From JACRDG01 sp963760985 (GTDB lineage: Bacteria > Desulfobacterota > Desulfomonilia > Desulfomonilales > Desulfomonilaceae), in assembly GCA_963760985.1 (NCBI GenBank), contig CAVXFM010000006.1, forward strand, positions 124,001 to 188,000: a stretch of 64,000 nt of DNA, in the 5' to 3' direction. Below are positions 9,516 to 17,856 of the stretch, piece by piece. The translations under genes were made by a program, and so were the position numbers. Position 1 is the stretch's first letter; each line of letters starts with the position of its first letter. The notes beneath the pieces are model-generated. The model had not been told where the DNA came from, ran no database searches, and was given only the letters and a program-made list of their open reading frames with translations.

Positions 9516-10913
9516 TCAGGAACATTTCACCAATTGCAGGCCTCCGCGGTCGCGCACGGATCGGCTGTCGGCTTTGCGAGGAACGAAACGCCACACCGGG
9601 CTCATGACCGAGGAATAGACTTCTTTTGCAAAGTTCAGCATCCCCACAAAGCCTTCCAGCGCTTCTTTGCGTTCGTGATTGTGGTCGCAGAATCCCACGC
9701 CAAGCTTGTACGCGATGGGCCTTTCCTTGACGCCACCGACAAAAATGTCCACATCTTTTTCTTGAAGGAACGCGGAAAGCTCCAGAGGATTGGAATCATC
9801 CACGATGATGGTGCCGTCGTCGGTGATCTCGTGGAGTTCTCGGTAGTCCTCTTCCGTGCCGGTCTGTGAGCCCACCAGCACGACTTTCATCCCCAGCAAT
9901 CGGAACGCTTTGACCAGCGAGAATGCTTTGAAAGCGCCGCCCACGTAGATCGCGGCCTTTTTTCCCTCTAACGCCTTACGCATTTCCTGCAATTGGGGAT
10001 AGAGCACGGAAAGCTCCTCTTTGACCAGTGCTCGGGTGCGAGTCATGATTTCCGGGTCCAGGGGCTCGAAGAACCGTGCAATGTTGTACAGGGACTCGGC
10101 CATGTCTTCGACTCCGAAGTAGGACACCCGCAGAACCGGCGTGCCGTAATCTTCCTTCATCATCTTGGCCAGATCCATGGTAGAGCCGGAACACTGCACC
10201 ACATTCAGTGCCGCGGCATGCGCCCTCCGGATATCCGCCACCCGGCCGTCGCCGGTAATGTTCGCCACTACCTGGATGCCCATTCGTCGGAAGTACTCAC
10301 GGATAATCCAGATCTCGCCCGCGAGGTTGAAGTCACCGAGAATATTCAAACTGAGCGGCGAAATGTCCGTAGTATCTCCCGTCCCCATGAGGCGGAACAT
10401 GGCCTTACACGCTGCATGGTATCCTTCACGCTTGTTGCTCTTGAAACCGTCGGCCTGAACCGGAATTACGGGAATACCTTTTTCTTGCGAAACCTTCTTT
10501 GCGACCGCCTCCAGATCGTCGCCGATAATGCCCACGATGCACGTGGAATACACGAATGCCGCTTGCGGTCGGTATCGATCGATCAACTCCGTCAATGCCT
10601 GATAGAGCTTCTTTTCTCCGCCGAAAATCACGTCCTGTTCCTGCAGATCGGTGGAGAAGCTCAAGCGATGGAGTTCCGGGCCTGACGAGAGCGCTCCGCG
10701 TATGTCCCAGGTGTACGCCGCACACCCTATGGGGCCGTGCACCAGGTGAAGCGCATCCGCGATGGGGTACAGCACCACGCGGGACCCGCAAAATACACAC
10801 GCACGCTGGCTCACCGCACCTGCGAGGCTGTCCCGATCGCATGTCATAGCAAAGGGCTCTTCACCCTTCCGGTGTATTTGACCTTTTCTTTCTTCAAAGA
10901 CTGCTGTTGTCAT
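9516..10913 (-). CDS. nifE: NifE, FeMo-cofactor scaffold subunit
   Basis: NifE, the NifD-like half of the NifEN scaffold. Diagnostic motifs are ACVFCGSRVVLYPI, HGPIGCAAYTWDIRG, FSTDLQEQDVIFGGEKKL, YSTCIVGIIGDD and GGVKERPIAYKLGVGFCDHN. The open frame runs up to 11117. ATG at 10913 has AGGG nine bases upstream; ATG at 10922 is the alternative, and sequence above that is not NifE-like. It is read with nifN and with the upstream 2Fe-2S ferredoxin gene. No disruption is seen. Confidence 0.95.
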   Translation of the reverse strand: MTTAVFEERKGQIHRKGEEPFAMTCDRDSLAGAVSQRACVFCGSRVVLYPIADALHLVHGPIGCAAYTWDIRGALSSGPELHRLSFSTDLQEQDVIFGGEKKLYQALTELIDRYRPQAAFVYSTCIVGIIGDDLEAVAKKVSQEKGIPVIPVQADGFKSNKREGYHAACKAMFRLMGTGDTTDISPLSLNILGDFNLAGEIWIIREYFRRMGIQVVANITGDGRVADIRRAHAAALNVVQCSGSTMDLAKMMKEDYGTPVLRVSYFGVEDMAESLYNIARFFEPLDPEIMTRTRALVKEELSVLYPQLQEMRKALEGKKAAIYVGGAFKAFSLVKAFRLLGMKVVLVGSQTGTEEDYRELHEITDDGTIIVDDSNPLELSAFLQEKDVDIFVGGVKERPIAYKLGVGFCDHNHERKEALEGFVGMLNFAKEVYSSVMSPVWRFVPRKADSRSVRDRGGLQLVKCS

Positions 10914-11205
10914 TTGCTTCATCCCTGGAAAGAGGCTCAACGCCACAGGCGTTGGCAGTACAAAACGACCTTTCTGCGCTATGAGCGTTGCGGGAGATCC
11001 TTTTCTTCCCGCGCGACGCAAGACCGTCGACTCTTCGTTCACAGGACCTCCCGCAACCCTGGAAAGCACGAACCATATGGTGTGAACTTTCAGCAACGGC
11101 TGCGGGGACAAACCCACCCTGTGCGCTCCACTCCGTGGAGCGCGTGCGTCACCTCGATCTGTGCAAGCCTTATTCGCCCGAAATGGGCTTTGCTCACGCG
11201 GCCTT

Positions 11206-11508
11206 TCAGCTCAGCAGATACTTCTCGGCAGGCTTACCTTCTTCCAGCGCATCCAGAATTTCGTCCACCGCATCCTCGCCGTCGACCCCACCGTACCAGT
11301 ACGCCTGGGGATAGACGATCACCACAGGGCCTTCCTCACAGAGCTTCAGGCAGCCTGTGCTGGACACGACCGCGTTGAGGCCACGGTCGACCAGTTGTTC
11401 TTCCAGATAGGGGATCAGTTGAAGAGATTCCTTCTTGATGCACTTTCCCTTGGCCTCTGTGCCCCGAAAACTCGCACACACGAATATATGATGATCCGGT
11501 TTTTGCAT
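11206..11508 (-). CDS. Thioredoxin-like [2Fe-2S] ferredoxin in the nif cluster
   Basis: A 100-residue thioredoxin-fold [2Fe-2S] ferredoxin of the Clostridium pasteurianum type. Cysteines at 11, 23, 53 and 57 (CX11C ... CLKLC) are the expected four ligands. Related ferredoxins interact with nitrogenase in clostridia. The position between nifK and nifE supports a role as electron carrier or protective partner, which is inference. AAGGA lies before ATG 11508. The gene is intact. Confidence 0.85.
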   Translation of the reverse strand: MQKPDHHIFVCASFRGTEAKGKCIKKESLQLIPYLEEQLVDRGLNAVVSSTGCLKLCEEGPVVIVYPQAYWYGGVDGEDAVDEILDALEEGKPAEKYLLS

Positions 11509-11624
11509 GTTTCTTGTCCTTCTTGGTCTGGCAGCGCCTCTTGAGAGTGATTGCCATTTTCTTGATCCAATCGGATTCGCCTCGCCTTGGACTTTCCGGA
11601 CAAGGCGGTAACGGCTGTCGGTGG

Positions 11625-13001
11625 CTACATCACCAATTCAAAACTTTCTTCCCGCGCGTCCCGGTCCTGCCGGTCCAGAAGCGCGTCCAGGATCTTTTCC
11701 AACAAACGCATTCCTCCGCGATAACCGACCGTGGGGAAGTAGCTGTGCCCGATGCGATCGAGAATGGGAAACCCGAAACGCACCAGAGGGATGTCCTCAT
11801 CTCGGGCGATATACTTCATGTAGGTGTTGCCCATGAGCAAATCCACCGGTTCGTTCTTGATCCACTGGTGCAGCAGAAACATGTCACCGGGCGAACTCAC
11901 GTTGACCGGGTGCGGCACCTTCTCGGTGATCTCCCGGATGCGTTTTTCGAAACCCTTAGTCACCGTGCCGGTCACGATGTGGATGGGCCACATGTCGATG
12001 GAAACCAAAAATTCGGTGAGTGCGATCAACTGGTCAGGATCTCCCGCGAGCGCCACTTTTCGGGCATAGAAGTACTGGTGCATATCCGTGACGATGTCCA
12101 ACAACTTGCCCCGTTCTTCAGTGATGCTGTCTGGCACGTTGATGCCCGCGGTTTTTCTCAGAGTATCCACAAACCGGTCAGTGGCTTTGAATCCGATGGG
12201 CAGGTCAAGGATTTCGCACGGCACCTTGCACTTGGTATCCAGTGCTCGTGCCGCGGGCCCTGATGCCATGCGTCCCAGGCCAATTGTTGCCTTGCTGTCG
12301 CCGGTGCTCATCAGCGCTTCCACCCGCACACCGCCTTCGGGGAACATCTCGTATTTTCCGGTCTGTGGCCTGTTGAGCACTCCTGACGTGTCAGGAAACA
12401 GCACCGTGTGGACTCCCATTACCTCCGCGATGCGCTTGATCTCCTCCATGTCGGAGGGTTCCACGTATCCGGGGATGATGTTGATCTGGTTGAGCTTGTG
12501 CCCGTTCGACTGGGCAAAGTAATCCACCATGGCCTTGGTCATGTTGGCAAATCCGGTGACATGCGTGCCCACATAGCTGGGGGTGTTCACATGGATGACG
12601 TATTTGCCGGGGGGGATTTTGCCGTCCGCCGCTGCCTTGCGAGCGATCTGCGGGATGTCATCGCCGATGGTTTCCGACAAACAGGTGGTATGCACCGCTA
12701 TCACATCCGGTTCGTAGATGGTGAAAATATTGTCAATGGCCTGCACCAGGTTTGCCTGCCCGCCGAATACGGATGCGCCTTCTGTAAAGGAACTGGTCGC
12801 TGCCATCACGGGTTCTTTGTAATGGCGTGTAAGGGTGCTCCGATGGTATGCGCAGCACCCCTGCGAGCCGTGACTGTGCGGCAAGCATCCGTGAATGCCC
12901 AAGGCCGCGTACATGGCCCCGATAGGCTGGCAAGTCTTGGCCGGGTTTATGGTCAAGGCCTTGCGAGGGTTGATTTCCTTTGGTGTATGTCGCAATAACA
13001 T
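11625..13001 (-). CDS. nifK: NifK, nitrogenase MoFe protein beta chain
   Basis: The beta subunit of Mo-nitrogenase. P-cluster ligand segments are visible: AKTCQPIGAMYAALGIHGC, HGSQGCCAYHRSTLTRHYKE and TTCLSETIGDD. At 458 residues it is the short type that lacks the long N-terminal extension of the Azotobacter protein, as in clostridial and anaerobe-type enzymes. ATG at 13001 is chosen because of AGGAAGGAAC just upstream; the upstream in-frame extension is not NifK-like. It directly follows nifD (23-bp gap). The gene is intact. Confidence 0.96.
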   Translation of the reverse strand: MLLRHTPKEINPRKALTINPAKTCQPIGAMYAALGIHGCLPHSHGSQGCCAYHRSTLTRHYKEPVMAATSSFTEGASVFGGQANLVQAIDNIFTIYEPDVIAVHTTCLSETIGDDIPQIARKAAADGKIPPGKYVIHVNTPSYVGTHVTGFANMTKAMVDYFAQSNGHKLNQINIIPGYVEPSDMEEIKRIAEVMGVHTVLFPDTSGVLNRPQTGKYEMFPEGGVRVEALMSTGDSKATIGLGRMASGPAARALDTKCKVPCEILDLPIGFKATDRFVDTLRKTAGINVPDSITEERGKLLDIVTDMHQYFYARKVALAGDPDQLIALTEFLVSIDMWPIHIVTGTVTKGFEKRIREITEKVPHPVNVSSPGDMFLLHQWIKNEPVDLLMGNTYMKYIARDEDIPLVRFGFPILDRIGHSYFPTVGYRGGMRLLEKILDALLDRQDRDAREESFELVM

Positions 13002-13024
13002 GAGTGCGTTCCTTCCTCGATGGC

Positions 13025-14681
13025 TCAATCGCAGGCGTATTTGGCCGACAGCTCGGGATTTTCCTGCCAGGGCGCTTTGAGATGCTTCCACACCTGGCTG
13101 TTGACCATGCGGTCAATCTCTCGGTAGAAATTGATGGCTCCCCTGAAGCCCGCGTACGGGCCGCCGGAATCGTAGCTGTGGAGCTGCTTCATGGGGATAC
13201 CCTTCTTTTGGACCGCATATTTCTCCTTGATGCCTGCACAGAAGATCGCGGGTTTATAGATGTCGATGAGCCGCTCGGTTTCGTACTGGCTAATGTCGTC
13301 GACCACGAGAGTCTGCTGAGGCATTTCCCGCATCATGCCGTCGTAGTCTTTGAACCGAAATCCCTGTTCCTGGAGTCGCGCCACGTCCTCAGCCGTCTTG
13401 CGCGGGCGGAATTTTTCCGGATCGGGCTGTACGTCCAGCTCCTCGATGTTCCGGCTGTCCGCGTCGACCTTGAGGAACGGCAGCACGTTACGGCCTTCGT
13501 AGTCGTCGCGGTGGGCGAATTCGTAACCGGCAGACACCGTTTGCATACCTATTTCCCGGAAGAGCTCCTGATAGTGGTGAGCGCGGGAACCACCCACAAA
13601 GAGCATGGCTAACTTCCCTTCACAGCGCTCACGCACTTCCTCTCGCACCTTGATGACTTCCGGCATTTCCCGGGCGATGACCTCTTCCACACGCTCGATC
13701 AGTTCCGCGTCTTCGAAGTACTTGGCGATCTTGCGCAGCGTTTTCCCTGTGGCTTCCGCTCCGATGAAATTGATCTTGATCCATGGTATGCCGTATTTGG
13801 TCTCCATCATTTCCGCCACATAGTTGATGGAGCGGTGGCACATGATGGTGTTGAGATCGGCGGTGTGTGCGTTGGCAAACTCGTCGTACGAGGAATTACC
13901 GCTGAAAGTGGACACCTTGGTGATGCCGCAGTCGTCCAGTATGCGGTCGATTTCAAACGCATCGCCGCCGATGTTGTACTCGCCGAGCAGGTTGATCTTG
14001 AATTTGCCTTCCTTGACGTGGTCATTAAGCCCCACCACGTGGGAAAAAATCCCGTTGTTGGCAATGTGGTGCCCTGCAGACTGGCTCACTCCCTTGTATC
14101 CTTCACAACTGAACCCGAAGACATTGATGCCCAGTTTTTCCTTCATCTCTCTGGCCACCGAATGCACGTCATCACCTATGAGTCCTACAGGGCAGGTGGA
14201 GAAGATACTAATGGCCTTGGGTTTGAATAGATCGTACGCTTCTTGGATCGGCGGCGCGCAGTTTCTTTTCGCCCCCGAACACGATGTCCTCTTCCTGCAT
14301 GTCCGTGGAAAAGCAGTACGTCATGTAGTTTTCATCGTTCGGCCCGTGGGGTCGGGTCTGGTTGCGCCGGGTGAGCCAGCTGTAAAAGCCGCAGCCAATG
14401 GGACCATGCGTGATGTTCACGATGTCACGGGTAGGCCCCAGGATCACGCCCTTGCAACCCGCGTAGGTACAGCCGCGCTGCGTGATGATTCCCGGAATAG
14501 TACGGGTGTTTGCGCCGATTTCCGCGGTTTGCCCGTCTTCGACTTTCTCGTTGACTACTATTTGTTTGGCGCGCTTGCGAGCCACTTTCGTCGGAACCTT
14601 GCGGAGCAGTTCCTGCTTCACGTCGTGGGGATCAATCGGTTCTGCCCCCAGGACGATGGTTTCATCATTGAATGCTTTCAT
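13025..14681 (-). CDS. nifD: NifD, nitrogenase MoFe protein alpha chain (frameshifted)
   Basis: The alpha subunit of Mo-nitrogenase. P-cluster ligand motifs are RGCTYAGCKGV, HGPIGCGFYSW and FSTCPVGLIGDD. The FeMo-co cysteine lies in IMCHRSINYVAEMME and the FeMo-co histidine in MKQLHSYDSGGPYAGFRG. An insertion with VDADSRNIEELDVQPDPEKF is typical of the clostridial/anaerobe NifD subgroup. The gene is broken near 14250: removing one G joins FGGEKKLRAA to IQEAYDLFKPKAISIFSTC exactly. An unmatched functional operon around it makes a sequencing insertion the best reading. ATG 14681 is preceded by GGGAGA. Confidence 0.94.
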
Positions 14682-14830
14682 GGTGTTCTCCCGTTCACAC
14701 ATAACCGCTCATCGGTTGACGCTGACCCCTCTCCTCAAGAAGAGAGAAAAGGAATTGAGGTCCGCAAAGGTGCGGTTCGTCCAAAAGGATCTGTCAACCC
14801 GGACCTGGTCTCGTTTTTTGAAGTCTTACG

Positions 14831-15211
14831 TCAACCCTCATCCAGGACGCCGTCCCCGAACTGGCCGGTTCGGACGCTGTAGGAGTCGGTCGAGGGGCTC
14901 ACGAAGATCTTTCCGTCACCGGATTTTCCTGTCTTATTGACCTGGAGGATGGTTTTCACGGTTTTCTGCACGAGCTTGTCCGGTACGACGATGAGCAGCA
15001 GGCGCTTGGGAATGAGGCGCTGGCTCTGCCCGAGCTGCGCTATCGCCTCTTCGTATCCTTTCTCTGCTCCTTCCAGGAGCTGGTAATCTACCAAGCCTTT
15101 GCCTCTGCCCAGCACATCCTTGGCGGTCATGGAAGAAATGCCTGTCTCGGAAAGCGCCTTTCTGGTTTTGTTCATCATGTTCATACGGATGATGGCCATG
15201 ATTTCTTTCAT
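14831..15211 (-). CDS. nifI2: NifI2, nitrogenase PII-family regulator
   Basis: A PII (GlnB-like) protein of 126 residues of the NifI2 branch. With NifI1 it inhibits NifDK when ammonia is sufficient or energy is low, relieved by 2-oxoglutarate. PII features are the N-terminal MKEIMAIIRMNMMNKTRKAL, the T-loop region with KDVLGRGKG, RLLLIVVPDKLVQ, and the C-terminal TGKSGDGKIFVSP. Its start overlaps the end of nifI1 by four bases. The position between nifH and nifD is the standard one. Confidence 0.93.
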   Translation of the reverse strand: MKEIMAIIRMNMMNKTRKALSETGISSMTAKDVLGRGKGLVDYQLLEGAEKGYEEAIAQLGQSQRLIPKRLLLIVVPDKLVQKTVKTILQVNKTGKSGDGKIFVSPSTDSYSVRTGQFGDGVLDEG

Positions 15212-15564
15212 ATCTTCACCTCTTCGGTCGTACCGGAGGCGGTCTCCTTGATGCCGGAGCTGATGGTGTACATTTCTTCCACCTGGCTTATGAAGATCTT
15301 GCCGTCTCCGTAGGCGCCTTTGTCACCGGTGCGTGCTGCCTTGATTACGGTCTTGACGACAAAGTCTTTGTCGTTATCCGGCACCACGGTAATGAGCAGT
15401 TCCTTGGGTATCTCGTCGTACGTGATTTCGCCGATCTTGATGCCCCGCTGCTTGCCGCGACCGACCACTGACATTTTTGTCACTGCCGGGAAACCCGCTT
15501 CCATCAGAGCGGCCAGCACGCTGTCCACTTTGGTAGGCCTTACGATGGATCTGATCATCAACAT
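15208..15564 (-). CDS. nifI1: NifI1, nitrogenase PII-family regulator
   Basis: A PII-family protein, NifI1 branch, about 118 residues. It shows MLMIRSIVRPTKVDSVLAAL, the T-loop motif VVGRGKQRGIKIGEITYDE, and TGDKGAYGDGKIFISQVE. ATG at 15564 is preferred over a GTG three codons upstream because GAGGTG lies seven bases before it. It follows nifH and overlaps nifI2 (ATGA). Together they provide post-translational ammonia switch-off of nitrogenase in anaerobes and archaea. Confidence 0.93.
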   Translation of the reverse strand: MLMIRSIVRPTKVDSVLAALMEAGFPAVTKMSVVGRGKQRGIKIGEITYDEIPKELLITVVPDNDKDFVVKTVIKAARTGDKGAYGDGKIFISQVEEMYTISSGIKETASGTTEEVKI

Positions 15565-15610
15565 ATCCGTCACCTCGTTTCTTTTTCTGCGCGTAGGGAT
15601 GTTCTGCGGC

Positions 15611-16438
15611 TCAGCCTGCCAGGCCGTGCTTGATCAAGAGTTTTTCCAGTTCGTCCGTGTCCATGGGTTTGGGCACCACGTGCCGCTCGTTGTTTTCGAT
15701 TTTCGAGGCCAAAGTCCTGTATTCAGCGGCCTGTGAGTGCTCCGGATCGTACTCGATGACGGTTTTGCGGTTGATTTCAGCCTTTTGCACCATGTTGTCG
15801 CGCGGCACAAAGTGGATCATGTACGTGCCCAGTCGGTCCGCGAAGGCTTCGATCATCTCTTGTTCGTTGTCCACCTTGCGGCTGTTGCAGATGAGTCCGC
15901 CCAGCCGTACACCGCCACCTTCTGCAAATTTGACGATACCTTTGCAGATGTTGTTGGCCGCGTACATGGCCATCATTTCACCGGACACCACGATGTAGAT
16001 CTCTTTGGCTTTGCCTTCTCGAATGGGCATGGCAAAACCACCGCAGACCACGTCGCCCAAGACATCGTAAAAGGCATAATCGAGCTTCTCGCTCTCCGCA
16101 TACGCTCCCAGTTGTTCCAGGAGGTTGATGGAAGTGATGATTCCTCGGCCCGCACAGCCCACTCCCGGTTCCGGTCCGCCTGATTCCACGCAGATGGTGC
16201 CCTTGAACCCGGGCTTGCGGATGTCTTCGAGTTCCACGTCTTCGCCTTCGGCCCTCAGGGTGTCCAGCACTGTCTTCTGGGAGAGACCTCCGAGCAGGAG
16301 CCTCGTGGAATCCGCTTTGGGATCGCACCCGACCACCATGACCTTGCGACCCATCTCGGCCAAACCTGCAACCGTATTTTGTGTGGTGGTGGACTTCCCG
16401 ATGCCGCCCTTACCGTAAATTGCGATTTTTCTCATCAT
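15611..16438 (-). CDS. nifH: NifH, nitrogenase Fe protein
   Basis: Dinitrogenase reductase, 275 residues. The P-loop GKGGIGKS is at residues 9-16. The [4Fe-4S] cysteines are in GGPEPGVGCAGRG and in YDVLGDVVCGGF. The arginine of CAGRG is the site ADP-ribosylated by DraT where that system exists; no draT is seen here. The open frame reaches 16696, but homology starts at the tandem ATGs 16438/16435. ATG 16447 is also possible. It is the first gene of the operon, 39 bp downstream of a sigma-54 promoter. Confidence 0.97.
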   Translation of the reverse strand: MMRKIAIYGKGGIGKSTTTQNTVAGLAEMGRKVMVVGCDPKADSTRLLLGGLSQKTVLDTLRAEGEDVELEDIRKPGFKGTICVESGGPEPGVGCAGRGIITSINLLEQLGAYAESEKLDYAFYDVLGDVVCGGFAMPIREGKAKEIYIVVSGEMMAMYAANNICKGIVKFAEGGGVRLGGLICNSRKVDNEQEMIEAFADRLGTYMIHFVPRDNMVQKAEINRKTVIEYDPEHSQAAEYRTLASKIENNERHVVPKPMDTDELEKLLIKHGLAG

Positions 16439-16476
16439 GTTCACCATGGTTCCTTTGTTCAACTTGACCGGGATAG

Positions 16477-16492
16477 AGCAACATGCGTGCCA
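16477..16492 (-). promoter_or_regulatory. Sigma-54 (RpoN) -24/-12 promoter of the nif operon
   Basis: On the minus strand the sequence reads TGGCAC-GCATG-TTGCT, a near-perfect match to TGGCAC-N5-TTGCW with GG and GC at the canonical -24 and -12 positions. It lies 39-54 bp upstream of the nifH start, in the right orientation. This implies activation by an enhancer-binding protein such as NifA, which is not encoded in this window. Confidence 0.88.
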
Positions 16493-16621
16493 TAAGAAGC
16501 GCTTGGCGCTGGATGTTTGTAATATGCTGTTATAATGAGGCATAATTGTGAGACAGGCAGAAGAGCTACGCGGAAGGTACGGGGGCCTGTCTGGTGGGTT
16601 TACAAAAACGTCACTATGCCT

Positions 16622-16639
16622 TGTTACTTTTTTGTAACA
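16622..16639. promoter_or_regulatory. Perfect palindrome upstream of nifH, candidate activator site
   Basis: TGTTAC-TTTTTT-GTAACA is a perfect 6+6 inverted repeat located about 130 bp upstream of the sigma-54 promoter, a usual distance for an enhancer. It resembles the NifA site TGT-N10-ACA but has a 12-base spacer. It could equally serve another regulator. The palindrome is observed; its role is inferred. Confidence 0.5.
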
Positions 16640-17175
16640 TCCGTAGGCCCCGACGTGTTTTTCCGCGAAAGCCAGTGCAGGGATCTTGGCGGCCATTTTT
16701 TCTTGACAGAGCCACGGGCCTCAGCATAATCTTCCCCTCACGTCAGATTTCTTGTCCTCGTTGGAAACACTCCCATGTATGTGCACGCCGGCTTTACTTG
16801 AAGACGCTCACAAAATGCCACCCGTGGTTGGTGAGCACAGGGCCGGGCTGATACCTCCCTTTTCTCGTCCTTGAAGATAGACACATCGTGCGTCGGCGTT
16901 CCGCGAACCCGCTGGGCAGCAACGAGCGCGCAGATACACGAGAGTCATGTTTCGATCGCCATCTTGCCATGCTCTGCGTCACGGCACCGAACGCTCCAGG
17001 TTTCGGATCGTACGGTTTCATGAGGTAGCCTATTCATGCGGCTTTGACAGCCGTGAATAGACCAAGCGCCTTCCCGCTGCCGCGTCGCGTTTCGTGGGTA
17101 CGGTAGATACTGATCCCCGATTGGCATGACTCTTCCCTGTGTCCGATTCGTCCGCTGCATGAAGCCCCTGCGCAA

Positions 17176-17206
17176 CCGGTCTGGTTTTGGACAAAGCCAG
17201 GACCGG
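17176..17206. other. Strong stem-loop in the nif-fdh intergenic region
   Basis: CCGGTCTGG and CCAGGACCGG pair around a short centre whose bases extend the stem (GGTTTTG with CAAAGCC, one wobble), with a single bulged G. The whole 31-bp element folds into a hairpin of about 13 pairs. It lies about 195 bp upstream of the formate dehydrogenase operon. No T-run follows on either strand, so it is not a typical terminator. It might be a leader-RNA element or a protein site. Confidence 0.45.
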
Positions 17207-17353
17207 ATAGTCTCACCGAACTCTCTCCCCTTATCACGGTGGTAACCAACGCTGGATTTGCAGCCGCCTAAAGGACTGCATGCGTAGCAATTCAGTCAAG
17301 TTACGTGCTTGACATCACTCATGCCCGATTTCGCCAGCATGAACCATTCGGCC

Positions 17354-17367
17354 TGCACTTTTGTGCA
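17354..17367. promoter_or_regulatory. Small palindrome before the fdh operon
   Basis: TGCAC-TTTT-GTGCA is a perfect 5+5 inverted repeat ending 33 bp before the ATG of the NuoE-like gene, where a promoter or operator would be expected. No regulator family is obvious from the motif. Confidence 0.35.
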
Positions 17368-17400
17368 ACGGCCATACACCACGAAGGAGAAGCAAGAACC

Positions 17401-17856
17401 ATGAATAGCAACACCAGGATGACCTTTTCATCCCACCCCAGGCGTCGCGAAGCTCTGCTGCCGATCCTGCAAGAGGTGCAGGAAGACCAGGGATACCTGA
17501 CCCCCGAAGCCATGGAAGCTGCTGCACGCTATTGCCGCGTCCATCCGGTCGAGGTCTTCGGTACCGCGACCTTTTATGCGCAGTTCAAGTTGAAGCCTGC
17601 GGGAAAGAAGACGCTCATGGTGTGTCAGGGCACGGCCTGTCATGTCATGGGTGGCGCGCAGGTGCTGGAAGAAATCAAAAAGAGACTGGGCATTGAGCCT
17701 GGTGACACGACAGAAGACGGCATGTTCACTCTTGAGACGGTTGCGTGCATAGGCGCGTGTGCCCTCGCGCCGACCATGGTGGTGAACGGGGACACCCTCG
17801 GCGCAGTAAAGGCTGAAGAAATCAAGGAGGTTCTGCATGCGGCCCGTGAAGAATAG
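17401..17856 (+). CDS. hylC: NuoE-like [2Fe-2S] subunit of NAD-linked formate dehydrogenase/hydrogenase
   Basis: A 151-residue thioredoxin-like [2Fe-2S] protein of the NuoE/HndA/HylC family. It passes electrons between the NuoF-like flavoprotein and the catalytic subunit. The cluster cysteines are seen in MVCQGTACHVMGG and VACIGACALAPTMVVNG. The N-terminal half is the usual helical bundle (LLPILQEVQEDQGYLTPEAM). ATG at 17401 has AAGGAG upstream; the longer frame above it is not homologous. The next gene starts 20 bp before this one stops, typical of a stoichiometric complex. Confidence 0.88.
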   Translation: MNSNTRMTFSSHPRRREALLPILQEVQEDQGYLTPEAMEAAARYCRVHPVEVFGTATFYAQFKLKPAGKKTLMVCQGTACHVMGGAQVLEEIKKRLGIEPGDTTEDGMFTLETVACIGACALAPTMVVNGDTLGAVKAEEIKEVLHAAREE

